Counted from the first letter of the stretch, positions 11,692 through 23,084 are shown. The stretch is DNA of 64,000 bases from Hymenopus coronatus (GCA_030762935.1 CM060895.1:33408501-33472500), one strand, 5' to 3'. Numbers and translations are program-made. The notes: generated from the letters alone by a model not told the origin.

Positions 11692-12439
11692 TACTATTTG
11701 GCTACTGCCATTTAAAATTGGTTACAAGGTCATGTGAATGGGACACTTGAAGATTTTTTTTATTCAATGGAAACTAAAGCGTATGTTTCCATGGAAATCC
11801 CGGTATCAACGTTTTGTATGGAATGCAACTGCGTGCAAAGCAGAGAAAAACAATGCAAATAGAACTGTGGTGGATGTAACAGGCCTACATCGGGGTTAAT
11901 ACTCCTTAGGCATGAAAGAGACATTGAGTATTCATTAACAAATTGATTACAAACTGGATTTCGCTAGCAATAACGCAAGCGTTGGTTGCAGAACTAGTGG
12001 AGTGCAGGAACTGATGCGGTTCAATTCTGTGAACCGAAGTGCCTCAAACTAAAACAACTAAATGGAGTGAAAAATTACAATTAGTGTCCCTTGTCCGCAC
12101 AAACACACATTCATGTACAACTCATGCATGTTGTGGTGCCTAAAAACAGAAAACGCCTCGAGTAATTTACATTAGCAAACGTTAACTAGGGCGTTTTCCA
12201 CCCGCCCAGCCCTTGCGCTCCAATAGACAACCAGGGTCCATCTAGATACGTGAGGCTACATACAAAAATATGCATTTGCAACACCATGTTCACAGCGCTG
12301 GTTTTTGCATCGAGTTTGTAAAGATGGAACATGTTTTTCCTTTTTTATTCACACCCAGTATGGTATTCCACTGAAAACTATAATATACCTTTACCGACAA
12401 AATGTACAAACATTCCATGTGCAGCAGCCACACGATTTT
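11692..12439. other. Decayed R1 remnant (to about 11850), then spacer
   Basis: The segment 11755-11850 still shows 'ccatggaaatcccggtatcaac..gttttgtatggaatgc' from the R1 end. The remainder to 12439 is unique, with a GC-richer patch at 12140-12260 in which nothing is recognised. Confidence 0.4.
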
Positions 12440-12700
12440 TTAATTTCTCTACTGCAATAGTAAGTAGAGGTTACATTGAATTCCATCCAAAAAATCGATA
12501 TTCACCGGAAATACAGGTTTTGAGAGTGCCCGAATCCAAACATAAGATTTTAAGAAAACTTTCCTATGTGTATTTGTGTGTCTGTGAACAGAAGAACTTT
12601 GAAACCTCGTATTTAAGTGCAGTATATCCCAAAGATGCAATACAAGAATTTTTAACAAAATCTTCCAAAATAAAATACTCTTCACTTAGAAGATTCTAGC
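12440..12700 (+). repeat. R1 partial copy (proximal end)
   Basis: 'tttctctactgcaatagtaagtagaggttacattgaattccatcc' marks the start. Homology stops after the segment following the GT region. Confidence 0.6.
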
Positions 12701-12709
12701 AATTTTACT

Positions 12710-13045
12710 TTTTCTATCATGTATGCACAACGTACATAGTAGGCAGATAGATAAGGTATTGTACTCTACAACAATTCAATACCGGTATTTCGCCGGAAAT
12801 ATATGTTTTGAGACCCACTGAATAAAAGCATTACAAAAATGTCTGTGTGTGTGTTTCCTTCGGATGGGAAGTAAAGCCGTTGGTCCCGCGTCGTATATTT
12901 ACAGCACCTGAACGAACCTCAAGCCTGATAAAAAGACCTCTGAGCAAAATTAAGCGGTCTTTCGCGAGTATGAAATGGGACGCTGAGAACTACAGCGTTT
13001 AAAGAGCGTCCATAAATAAAACTCCATTTCCATTTGTGTGTGTAT

Positions 13046-13078
<33 letters not shown>

Positions 13079-13496
13079 GACAGAGTAACTCAGAAACGAA
13101 AAGTCAGTACACCACTCGGAATTCAAATTTAGAATGAAGATTTTCAGGGAAACCCCCCTGCCCATACTGCCCTTTTCAGGAAAGATTTTTCGGATGTTTT
13201 GATTTTCCTAAAAATGGCTATAATGAGTTTGTTTAACATTCTATATTTACAAGACAAATACTGTGTATAGCTTGAATTTTCTCGAAACAGCCTCTGAAGT
13301 CTTTCAGATTCTGGGTGACTTTTGGGAAACTGGTAACACATAAGAGATAGACCAAATCTAAATATATAAAAACGTAAATCACGTCAAAACACATAATTTC
13401 TTTTAAACACATTTTCGTGAAGTTAATCATTGCCAAGATACTACTTTTTATTGGTTCAAATTTTTCAATACATCATTTCAGATATTCACATTTTTA
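12710..13496 (+). repeat. R1 copy interrupted by SINE-E
   Basis: It runs from 'tactttttctatcatgtatgc' to 'tattcacatttttaca'. The (GT)n tract is split: GT repeats lie on both sides of the SINE-E at about 12853-13036. Confidence 0.75.
12853..13036 (+). repeat. SINE-E, 5'-truncated
   Basis: It lacks the tRNA head and begins at 'tccttcggatgggaag'. It carries the diagnostic body 'aaagccgttggtcccgcgtcg' and 'ctctgagcaaaattaagcgg' and ends 'gagcgtccataaat'. It sits inside the GT microsatellite of an R1 copy. Confidence 0.8.
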
Positions 13497-14325
13497 CATT
13501 TTCTACCACGGAAGAGAATGTAGGTAATAGACAAGGCAATATATTCGACCCAAAAATTCGATACCAATATTTCAGAGTAACAATGTTTTGATTTCCTGAA
13601 TAAAAAAAGGCAGTTTTCCAAAAAGTTCAATGTGTGGATCTTGGGTTTGTCTGTTTTTGTCTATGGACAGCATAACTGAAAAACGAAAATTCCGTTAAAT
13701 ACCAAATTTGGTATTTACCTGTAGTATCTCCCAAGGATACGACACGAAGATTTTCAAGAAAATCCCTTCACTCCAAACTACCATTTACATAAGCATTTTC
13801 TCAAAATGGTGCAAATTAAAGATATATATATAGAAAATAAAATTTATATCTTGAATTTAATGGGAACGCCCTCTGAAAACCTCTTCATTCTGAAAGAGTT
13901 TTGCATACCTGGTAAACAGTAAGAGATAGACAAAAGGTTACTACACAAAAAATGTAGATCTCATTGAAACACACAATTTATGCCATAAGCATTTTTTATA
14001 GATTTAACCATTTCTGACATATTCCTTTTTATTGGTTTCGGTTTTAAACTGACGAGAATTCAAATTTTGTTTCATCTCTTTTGTTTTACTCCCGGGAATT
14101 CAAAAGAGATGAGAATTTCAATTGATTAAAAGATTGGACTCTCGTTTTTATTTAGTGTACTCCCTTATTTCTTTTCTACTTACAAGGGATCAATAATAAG
14201 ACAATTTCTGCAAATATTAATCGGGATTAGTATCAGAGACAAAAGAATAATCTCTTTTACAAAAAGTTTGTTTGTGGAACAGCTAGGGAAAGCCATGTGA
14301 ATGGAAGACATATTTTTTAGCTTAC
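13497..14325 (+). repeat. R1 copy, near full length
   Basis: It runs from 'ttttctaccacggaagagaatgtagg' to 'gccatgtgaatggaagacatatttttt'. An extra inverted repeat ('attcaaaagagatgagaattt' against its left mirror, about 14058-14120) lies near the distal quarter. Confidence 0.8.
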
Positions 14326-15070
14326 AGTTGCATAACATGATTCTCACTTGATATGTTTCCCACTCGTGTGCGGCTACATATAAGGATGTAAACCAAAATG
14401 TTTGTAAAAGTTCCACAAGGGTTTATTTCTGCTAAAAAAAAAATCGTAAGCGCTGGAAAAAAATGAGCGGAATGTTTAATAAAAATGAACAAATGAAGTA
14501 ATACAATAATGAAGTACTGTGTCCGATTGCGATGGAATCCAATGAACCAATATACAAGTTATATTTTCCCAGTCTCAAACTGGATTACTGTATCGGTAGA
14601 TTGAAACATCGAATAAAGTAATTTTTACTTGTTTTAATGCTTACGTATGGTAAGTGTTGCAACTAAAATCCGATTTAGAGATTTCTCCGAAAATACACAT
14701 TTTGAGTTTCCCTTAAAATGCCCATAACGAAAGTTTCCTCGTTTCCCAGGAGTTAATAAAATTGGTAGGAATTTTTACAATTACAGATTTGAACCACTAA
14801 CTAACAAGGATTGAATGAAAAGTATTTTAGATAATATTACCAATGAATTGTATTTTGTCCCGTAGAATGCTGAGGTAGCTACCTCTATACATTTTGGAAA
14901 AATTACAATTAAAAAAAGTTAGCAGCGTGAACATTTTAAAAGTATAAAATGTAGTTTTGAGAAAAACGCTATTTTATAAAACGGTATGCTATGAAACAGG
15001 TGATTTGTAATTTCTTTAAATGGCCGTAGCACCCAAAGCAAAGGAATAACATAAATGTAAACTCTATGGA
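14326..15070. other. Spacer, nothing recognised
   Basis: AT-rich, with no coding frame, RNA gene or recognisable repeat. Confidence 0.4.
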
Positions 15071-15212
15071 TGTCCTAGCTGTTCCACAAACAAACGTTTC
15101 TTACAAAAGGTAATTCTTTTATCTACATCATACTAATCAAGATAAACATTACAAAAATTGGTCTTATTACTTAGTTCCTTGAAAGCAGAAAAGATATAAG
15201 GGAATATACTAG
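15071..15212 (-). repeat. R1 partial copy
   Basis: It runs from 'agctgttccacaaacaaacg' to 'aagggaatatactagactaaaac'. It lies immediately before a fuller copy in the same orientation, giving a tandem arrangement. Confidence 0.6.
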
Positions 15213-16072
15213 ACTAAAACTCTGATGTGTTACACTCACATGACTTTCTCTACATCTCTGCAACAAATTACGCTTAAAAATCTTATACTTCTATTTACTT
15301 CATATTAATCAGACTAAAATAGCAGATATAGTCTTAGTACTTGGTTCCTTTTTGCTATGTTTGCTTTGTTCCTTGCTGGTTGCTATGAAGTTCAGTTGAA
15401 GTTCCTTTGTTTGTATGGAAGCTGTTGACAAATTCCTATATCAGAAAAGTATAAATTTTCATAGCAGAAACCAAAAACAAGGAATGACTCAAAAAAGATG
15501 ACTCCACGAAAAAAATGTATATAACATAAATTGTGTATTTTAACGTGCTCAACATTTTTCGTGTAGTAAGTTTTTGTTCTCTCTTTCGGTTTAGCAGTTA
15601 TTCAAAACTCCGTAAAATTCCTCCAGAATAAAGTAGTCTTCAGAGGATATTCCCAAAAAATTCAAGATATACATTTTATGTGTCAGGTAAATATCTTTAA
15701 TTTACGAGATTTTAATCAAAATCGTTTGAACCATTTTTAAGAAAATCAACAATTTCGAAAAAATCCATGTAAAAGGTAGTTTGGGGTGGGGGAATTTGTT
15801 TTTAAAAATCATCGTGTCGCATTCCTGGAAGATACTAAACTTAAATAGCAAGTTTGGTATTTTACCGACTTTTCGTTTTTGAGTTATCATGTTCACAGAC
15901 ACATGGACACGCACACACACATACGGACATTTTTGTGAAAATGCTTTTTTTTGGATACAGGGGACCCTAAAACATATATTTCGTTGAAATCTCAGTATCG
16001 AATTTTTGGGTGGAGTGCAATACATTCTCTATACACGATGTACATAGTGCGCATAGAGAAAGTAAAAATTGG
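15213..16072 (-). repeat. R1 copy, near full length
   Basis: It begins ACTCTGATGTGTTACACTCACATG and ends 'tgcgcatagagaaagtaaaaatt'. The AC-rich tract is short. Confidence 0.85.
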
Positions 16073-16637
16073 TAAAATCATTTAAAAGACGGTCGCTCTA
16101 TGAAGCAATTGAAATTCGGTTTCCTTTGCTTATTGGGAATAAAAAAGTGACTTCCCTCTTGAGAAAAGTTTAAGTAGCTTACAACTAAAACGAATAAGCG
16201 GAATATCTCGGAAACAGTAAACTTCTATAAAAAATGTATATGGCATCAACTGTGTGCTTTAACGAGGTCTACATTTTTATGTGTTTACTGTTTACCAGTT
16301 ATACAAAAGTCATGCAAATAAAAAGTCTTCAGAGGCTGTTTCTAGAAAATTCAATACATACATTTCGTTTGTCATAAAAATATATTAAGCATATGGTATT
16401 TTAATGAAATGCATTAAATCCATAGTTTAGAAAATCAAAGTTTTGAAAAAAGTGTATATGTAAAAGGTAGTTGGGGAGGAGGTATTTTCCTGAAAATCTT
16501 CGCGTGTCATCCTGGAAGATACTGAACTTAAATACTAACCGGCGTTTCGTCCTCTGTCCTCTGACAAACACGCGCGAACACACACACGGAAAGTAAAATA
16601 CTTGTTCTCAATTCAGAAGATCTAAAAAACCAATATA

Positions 16638-17501
16638 CAGGGTTACTACAAAAGAAATAGACAACTTCAACTGTCTGTAAAACAAAAACTATTAGAGATA
16701 GCAACCTAATTATTTCGGAGGTATGTTGAGAAACTCTCAAAGTTTCGTTTGTTACTATTGGTAACGCTGTAGTGTTTTGTTTGTTGTTGCAGAAGCTGAA
16801 ATGGCGGAAAATCCTGTGGACAAGGCATATTGCGTGTTGGAATTTGCTAGAACGCAATCAGCAACTGTTGTCCAACGACATTTTAGAACACGTTGCCACA
16901 AAACGCCACCGACTAGACAGTCAATCTACGACTGGTATAGAAAATTCGAGACAACGGGATGTTTGTGCAAAGGGAAGAGCTCGGGAAGACCAAGAGTTTC
17001 GGAAGAAAACGTTGAACGTGTTCGTTCTGCCTACATAAGAAGCCCACAGAAATCGACATCTAGGGCAAGCATGCAATTACAAATTCCACAGCAAACTGTA
17101 TGGAAAATCTTGCGGAAGCGACTGCACATGATGCCTTACAGATTACAGATGTTGCAGTTTCTGAGTGAAGAAGATAAGGTCACACGGCGTGACTTTTGCA
17201 TCGACATGTTGCAAGACGATGCTGGTTTTTTGTGAGCGCATCATTTCATTTTCTAAAATATCGTTGGACAACAGTTGCTGATTGCGTTCTAGCAAATTCC
17301 AACACGCAATATGCCTTTTCCACAGGATTTTCCGCCATTTCAGCTACTGCAACAACAAACAAAACACTACAGCGTTACCAATAGTAGCAAACGAAACTTT
17401 GAAAGTTTCTCAACATACCTCCAAAATAATTAGGTTACTATCTCTAATAGTTTTTGTTTTACAGGCAGTTGAAGTTGTCTATTTCTTTTGTAGTAACCCT
17501 G
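16638..17501 (+). mobile_element. Palindromic mariner-like element, 864 bp
   Basis: Terminal inverted repeats of 251 bp span 16638-16888 and 17251-17501. They differ at about 8 positions by eye (roughly 97% identical). Each outer end reads CAGGGTTACTACAAAAG, and both flanks are TA (16636-16637 and 17502-17503), the target duplication expected for Tc1/mariner elements. The left arm includes the first about 29 codons of a transposase-like frame, so the right arm is an inverted copy of the 5' end rather than a normal 3' end. No catalytic domain remains, so it cannot encode its own mobility. Confidence 0.92.
16801..17235 (+). pseudogene. Mariner-like transposase, N-terminal HTH part only
   Basis: An open frame of 144 codons starts at ATG 16801 (an upstream ATG at 16777 only adds a short leader). 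Residues 1-60 resemble the DUF4817-type helix-turn-helix of arthropod mariner-like proteins (MAENPVDKAYCVLEF, then SIYDWYRKFETTG, then GKSSGRPRVS). A second helical DNA-binding segment follows at about 65-130 (IRSPQKSTSRAS, QQTVWKILRKRL). The frame stops at TGA 17233. In the next frame the sequence continues ERII-like for a few codons, up to where the first catalytic Asp would be expected, and then the inverted arm begins. Family assignment is by motif recognition; the DDE/D catalytic part is absent. Confidence 0.85.
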
Positions 17502-17849
17502 TATTTCCGCTGAAATCTCACTGCGAATTTTTGGGTGGAGTACCGAACCTGCTCAACCTACTACGTACATAGTACTTGGTAGAGAAATTAAAAATTATTT
17601 TCTTGGATTAGGAAGCTTCAAATGGTTTAATGGGTAGAATGCAATACTCGGTCGTATCGCAGTAGAGAAAATCAAATTCAAATGATAAACAGTTACAACA
17701 TATATCTCGAAAATATCTGATGGCACACACTTTTTAATAAGTAGTATAATTTAAAACGTATACATTTGTCTGCGATAAGTTAATCCATAAAACTTACTGT
17801 TTACCTGTTAAATTAAATTAGGAGATATCACTAAACGCAACAGCTATAG

Positions 17850-18003
17850 AAGTATGTCTTTTAAATACACTTTATAAAAGAAATGCAAGAGTAATATGTA
17901 ACAGATTAAAATGATGTCAGAAACAAAAATAATGGAAGAGCAAAGCGCATTTAGAAAAGAGAGGTCGTGTATAGACAGCGTGTTCACCTTAAAGCAAATA
18001 ACA
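17850..18003 (+). pseudogene. Non-LTR reverse transcriptase fragment 1
   Basis: Read with one frame change, it gives YRSMSLLNTLYKRNARVI, NRLKMMSE and then FRKERSCIDSVFTLKQI. These are conserved reverse transcriptase blocks just before the catalytic palm ('YRGISLL..', 'QxGFRxGRSxxD..'). It breaks off at 18003 where an R1 copy begins. The next blocks (FDRV, then QG.SLSP, then FADD) resume at about 20285, so this is the left piece of one split element. Confidence 0.75.
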
Positions 18004-18059
18004 CAAAAACCTGTTATGTTCCACTCACATGACTAGTTCTACATCTCTGCAACAATTTC

Positions 18060-18307
18060 ATATACCCAAGGTCGTGGGTTCAAACCCGGCAGAGAACGGT
18101 AGATTTTTTTCGGATATAAAAATCCTTAGCATAGCTTCCTCGGAAGATAAGCAAAGCCGTTGGTCCCGTGTCGTAGATTTACGAAAAAGAACCTCAAGCT
18201 TGATAGAAAGGCCTCTGAGCAAAATTAAGCGGTCTATTACGGCCAATTTAGAATGGGACGCTGAGTACCTCACCAGTTAAAGAGCGCCCATAAATGACAC
18301 GCTATTT
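18060..18307 (+). repeat. SINE-E inserted in R1
   Basis: It is 5'-truncated just upstream of box B (GGGTTCAAACCCGG at about 18076-18089). The body has 'agccgttggtcccgtgtcgtag' and 'gcaaaattaagcgg' and ends 'gacacgctattt'. Flanking CAATTTC occurs at 18053-18059 and 18308-18314, a probable short target duplication. Confidence 0.85.
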
Positions 18308-18906
18308 CAATTTCTTTGTTACAAATGTTTCTTAAAAAGCTTATTTTTGTCTACTTCATGCTAATCAAGATAAACATTAGCAAAAATGCTTTCTTATAAG
18401 TATACGGGGAATGGCTAGGCTAAAACAATACTGAAATCTATTAATAGCTGGTTGCCATGTGAATGAAATACATTTCTTTGCATTGCCAGGAGTTGACAAA
18501 TTCCCGTACGTAAAAAGTTTAAGTATTTTAAAACTGAAAGTATTTTAAAAATGACAAGAGTTATCTAAAATAGCCAACTCCACGGAAAAAAAATGTATAT
18601 TATACAAATATAATACAAATTGTAAGATCTACAATTTTTGTGTAGTACGTTTTTGTCATCTTTTATGTTTTAACAGTTACGTAAAATTCAGAAAAATTCA
18701 TCCAAAGCAAACGTATCTTCAGAGGCCACTCTCAGAACATTCAAAGTATATCTTTTATTTGTGATGTAAATACATTTAATATACGGTGTTATAATCAAAA
18801 GCGTTAAGAGCCATTTTTGAGAAAATAGCAATTTTAGAAAAGTTTTCCATATAAAGGTTAGTTTGGATGTGGGAATATTCCTGAATATGTTTATGTCGCA
18901 TCCTTG

Positions 18907-19165
18907 GAAAAAAAAATAGCGTGTTATTTATGGACGCTCTTTAACTGCTGTGGTTCTCAGCATCCCATTCTATACTGGGCGTGAAAGACCGCTTAATTTT
19001 GCTCAGAGGCCTCTCTTATCAGGCTTGAGGTTCTTTTACGTGCCCTAAATCTACGATACGGGACAAACGGCTTTACTTCCCTTCCGAAGGATGCCATGCT
19101 AAGGATTCGTCCTCCGCCGGGTTTGAACCCGCGACCTTGGGTAACCATTACACCACGGGGGGCGA
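18907..19165 (-). repeat. SINE-E inserted in R1, full length, with 15-bp target duplication
   Basis: The minus strand reads a tRNA head (CCGTGGTGTAATGGTTACC, then box B GGGTTCAAACCCGG). It continues through 'aagccgtttgtcccgtatcgtag' and 'gcaaaattaagcggtc' to an ACACGCTATTTTTT tail. The direct repeat TATGTCGCATCCTTG lies on both sides (18892-18906 and 19166-19180), a typical L1-type retroposition mark. Confidence 0.93.
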
Positions 19166-19443
19166 TATGTCGCATCCTTGATAGTACTTCACTTATTTAC
19201 CAAGTTTACCAATTTATCATTTTTGAATTAACGAGTTCACCGAATATGGATACACAAACTCACGGACCTTTTTCTAAAAATGCTTTTTGGATACAGGTAA
19301 TCCTAAAATATGTATTTCCGACGAAATCGACGGTATCGAATTTTTGGGTGGAATGCAACATCTCTATACACTATGTACAGAGAACGTGTAGAGAAATTAA
19401 AAAAGAGCGAGTTTAACTTGGAGACTCATTTTGTCTTTGTGGA

Positions 19444-20283
19444 CCTTTTCATTTTTACTTTCTCTATACGCACTATGCACATAGTGTATAGAGAAGGTAT
19501 TGCACTCCACCAACAAATTCGATACCGAGATTTCACCGGAAATATGTTTTAGGGTCCCCTGTATCCAAAAAAGGTATTTTCAGAAAAAGGTCTGTGTGTG
19601 TGTCCGTGTGTCAGTGTGTCTGTGAACACGATAACTCAACAACGAAAAGTCGGTAAAATACCAAACTTGGTCTTTAAGTTTAGTATCTTCCAGGGATGCG
19701 ACCCGTAGATTTTGAGAAAAATCCCCTCACCCCAAACTACCCTTTACATGAAACTTTTTTCGAAAATTTTGATTTTCCAAAAAAATGGCTCTAACATTTT
19801 GATTAAAATAACGTATATTAAATATATTTACCTGACAAATAAAATGTATATTTTGAATTTTCTGGGAATAGCCTCTGAAGACTACTTTATTCTTGGTCAA
19901 TTTTACGGAATTTGAATAGCTGCTAAACCGTAAGAGATGAACAAAAACTTACCACACAACAAATGTAGAGCACTTTAAAACACACAATTTATATTACACA
20001 CATTTTTTCGTAGAGTTGATTGTTTTTAAGATATTCCTTGTTTTTGGTTTCAACTATTAAAAGCATACTTTTCTCATACAGGACTTTGTGATCTCATGTC
20101 CATACAAAAAAAAAGGAACTTCAGTGACATAGCAACCAGCTTCTCACCATCACTTTAACCTATGGTACTCCCTTATTTCGCTAATTTTTTCTCGATTAGC
20201 AGGAAGTAAATAGAAGTATAAGCTTTTTAACAATAATTTATTGCAGAGTTGTAGAGAAAGTCATGTGAATGGAACGCATCAGA
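19444..20283 (+). repeat. R1 copy, near full length
   Basis: It runs from 'ttttactttctctatacgcac' to 'ggaacgcatcagattttt', immediately followed by reverse transcriptase sequence ('gatcgtgtgg'). With the preceding minus copy it forms an inverted pair about 40 bp apart. Confidence 0.88.
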
Positions 20284-20880
20284 TTTTTGATCGTGTGGAA
20301 TAAAATAAACTACAGCAGTATTGAAAACAAAAGGTTAGTCAGAACGTTTGTTAAAGTTATACAAAGCTTATACTTACACAACAAAATGGTAATTGAAATA
20401 CCTGGGAAGTTAGCAGACAAAATTAAAATAAATCAAAAAGGTTAAACAGGGATACAGTTTATCACCAATTTTATTTAATACATATCTACATAACATTTTT
20501 CAGGAAGGGAAGAAGCTAAAGTGCATATTGATATTAACACAGGACAAAACACATTACATATTTTAATGTTTGCTGATGATTTACTTTTAATTTGTAACAT
20601 TGAAGATAGACTGCAAAAATGAATATATGAGTTAAATAATATAAGTAAATTGTACGATATAAAAATTTCAAGCCATAAAACCAAACTTATGGCATTCCAA
20701 GACAAATTTACAGTAAGAACAAAAATGTAAGTGGAAAACAGTATTATGAATAAGTGTCACAGTACAAATATCTTGAATGTGAATTAAGTTAAAGTTATAA
20801 ATTTAAAAAATAACTAAATTTCAAGCACTATGCTGCACCATTTAACGAACACTGAAAGGGAAAAGAAGACGAATTAAATA
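20284..20880 (+). pseudogene. Non-LTR reverse transcriptase fragment 2 (FADD box)
   Basis: Conserved blocks appear in order: FDRV at 20284, VIQSLYLHNK, QGYSLSPILFN (after a 1-base slip near 20441), the catalytic FADDLLL at about 20571-20591, then a KTKLMAFQ block, a degraded 'YKYLE' and RTLKGKRRRIK. Stops and frameshifts are present, so it is dead. It is cut at 20880 by an R1 fragment; the element's 3' end resumes near 21100. Confidence 0.85.
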
Positions 20881-21086
20881 GTTTGGTATTTAACGGTGTT
20901 TTCGATTTTTAGCTATGCTGCCCACAGACACACACACGGACATTTTTCCAAAAATTATTTTTTTGGTTTCAGGGGACCAAAAACATGTATTTCCGGAGAA
21001 ACCTCGGTATCGAATTTTTGGTGCATTACAATAGCTTCTCTATACACTATGTACACAGTACGTGCAGAGAAAGTAAAAATTAATTA
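20880..21086 (-). repeat. R1 fragment inside the reverse transcriptase
   Basis: Only the end with the hairpin is present, from 'gtttggtatttaacgg' to 'gtgcagagaaagtaaaaatta'. It separates RT fragments 2 and 3. Confidence 0.85.
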
Positions 21087-21094
21087 GGTACAGG

Positions 21095-21245
21095 GAAAGC
21101 TTCAATATTTATAAAGAATGACGCCAGAAAGAATACCTAAACATATAACGGAATATAAACCAAGGGATCGGAGGTTGGTGGGAAGACCTAGGAAACACTG
21201 GATTGATGTGAGACCGGAGTAATCCTGATTGAAGAAGAAGATTTC
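21095..21245 (+). pseudogene. Non-LTR retrotransposon 3' coding end
   Basis: It reads RMTPERIPK, then a lysine/arginine-rich stretch and GRPRKHWID, followed by an A/G-rich 'gaagaagaag' end. 'RRSVGRPRKRW'-type C-termini are common in arthropod non-LTR elements. About 70-80 residues expected between fragments 2 and 3 are missing. Confidence 0.7.
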
Positions 21246-21432
21246 TTTCGAAACAGGAGAACTTCAGAGGTTATTCCCAGAAAAGTTGCGATATAAATGC
21301 ATTATATACATATATCATTTTTAAAACATTATTTTTTTAAAATCTGGGATTTTGGAAGATGTTTTTCCTGTGAAATATCGATATTGAATTTTTCATTCCC
21401 TCCTCCTACGTGGCAGAGAAATAAAAAAATCT
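21246..21432 (-). repeat. Degenerate R1 fragment
   Basis: 'aacttcagaggttattcccagaaaa' and 'gaaatatcgatattgaatttttc' are recognisable family segments, with an internal deletion between them. Confidence 0.55.
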
Positions 21433-22332
21433 GACAAAGGAAATGAACTTTCACTAAATTTATTTCAAAAGGCTGATGACATGATGGGTAGAGTGAAGTT
21501 TTGTTTGAAATTGGTAGGTGTGTTATAGCAAAGACTTTCAGAGCTGATATTTGCCCCTCCCTATCAGCCACGTTAGGGGATTTTTCTGCTGGAAGTACAG
21601 ATTAAATCCTAGGAATGCTTAAGATTACCGCTGAGGGATACACGGCCAGGCATCTCTGTTTCTTGATCAAGCCACGAGATGGAGTTACTGTGGTCAGCAC
21701 TCAGCTCCAGCTACCCCTAACCCCAGGGGAAATTTACACGGAAGTTAACTCTCCAGGCACTCATTTGGATAGGAAACCGAGTGAACCTGTACACGACAGT
21801 CCGTAGAAAAACCTCTACGCTCCAGAAATAAAACAAACGGAAAATTGGAGAAACAACTACAGAAACATAATTACAAAAGCCACAGAATAAACCGCGGTGA
21901 ATAGTCTTAAACCGTTGGGGATTTCTAACCTTGAAATTTGGAGTAGGTTTGATTTCCTCGCTCAGCAGCAGTTATTCATTTGCCGCAGGTGTGTTTCAGT
22001 TTGTTGACGTTGAAACTTTGCACGACTCGCAACGCCCTCTTGCATGCATGTGGCTGGTCTAATTGTTCCACCTAATGCAGATTTCATGCGAGCCTTGGGT
22101 ACGCGTGGCCAAAAGAGGATCATTAATTAATAACACGAGTAGAGGGTTTCGCTTGTCACATGGGGAGATTGCCAAATCCAACTAACCCAGCTACGTGTTG
22201 AAAAATAGACACGCCTGATATTAAAGGTCGTTACTCAGTGGAATTGGTCCTTGTAGGAAGCACAGTTACGGCAGTTTAGGGCACAAAACTCAAATGCTTT
22301 ACTTCCTTAGGTAAAAAAAAAAAAAAAAAAGA
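21433..22332. other. Spacer with a GC-richer block
   Basis: The block 21640-21800 is GC-richer and contains a 63-codon frame at 21615-21806 that I do not recognise. The rest is unique, ending in a poly(A) run at about 22313-22330. Confidence 0.35.
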
Positions 22333-22552
22333 TTGATGCTCCACTCACATGACTTTTCTGGAACAAACTATTACAAAAGCTTATTCTTCAATCTATTTCC
22401 TGGTAATCGATATAAACTTTAACGAAATTATCTAATAGTTTCTTTCTTGTAGGTAGAAGGGATATAAGCAAATACTCTGGATAAAAGAATAGTCAAATAT
22501 TTTAAGAACTGATCGTTATGTAATGACATTGACATTCTGTTACTGCACTCTT
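22333..22552 (-). repeat. R1 partial copy (outer end)
   Basis: It runs from 'ttgatgctccactcacatgac' to 'ctgatcgttatgtaatgacatt'. It stops where an LTR-like segment begins. Confidence 0.65.
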
Positions 22553-22556
22553 CAGG

Positions 22557-22938
22557 TGTGTGTGTGCGTATTAACAAATGTCTTTATTGGCTTAACATTA
22601 ATTACAAACACATTTCGATTAAGTGCTGCAAATAATTCATTCGCCATTTTGACGCGTAGAGAGTTTACAGCTGCACGCCAGCCATGGCTCGCGCAACACT
22701 GCGCGCTAACACTCCAGTCACACACGCTCAGTACAATTAATTGCAATTCTTCGTCCTTTTATAGTAAGGAAATAACGTCACAGTCTTTCTGGAAACTTGT
22801 CGAAGTTACTAGAAATCGACGCTCGGAGAAACATCTCCAATATCCGGAAGAATCATGATGTCGTGAGAAGAACCTCGCGTTCCGAAGGATCCTGTTGCGG
22901 CTCACCGTTGTTTACGCAATTGGATGCGATGTCTTACA
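22557..22938 (-). mobile_element. LTR-like segment (candidate solo LTR)
   Basis: Read on the minus strand it begins TGTAAGACATCGC and carries a TATA box (CTATAAAAGG at about 22757-22766). A transcribed-looking GC-richer part follows, then AATAAAGAC at about 22580-22588, and it ends in CACACACA. The TG...CA ends and the promoter/poly(A) order fit an LTR. I find no convincing target duplication and no internal domain, so the call is tentative. Confidence 0.35.
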
Positions 22939-23084
22939 TTCCAATTCCACCGCCGCATACCAGAGCGAACATGAGAGCATTCACATACCTGACGACGTTG
23001 TTATAATTTACATGTATTTACAAAATAAGTAACTATTACGCGATTGAGGTAACTTACGAATGTCGTTTTGTTACAGGTTATCAC

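Larger units (their letters stand above)
16085..17598 (-). repeat. R1 copy split by a mariner-like element
   Basis: The left part is 16085-16635 and the right part 17502-17598. The right part resumes inside the 'catgTATTTCCGgtgaaat' segment of the family. The flanking TA pairs mark the insertion. Confidence 0.8.
18003..19403 (-). repeat. R1 copy split by two SINE-E insertions
   Basis: Pieces at about 18003-18059, 18308-18906 and 19166-19403 make one copy once the two SINEs are removed. The outer end abuts reverse transcriptase fragment 1. Confidence 0.85.

Noticed and set aside
20475..20705. Minus-strand 76-codon frame
   Set aside because: Antisense of the reverse transcriptase FADD region.
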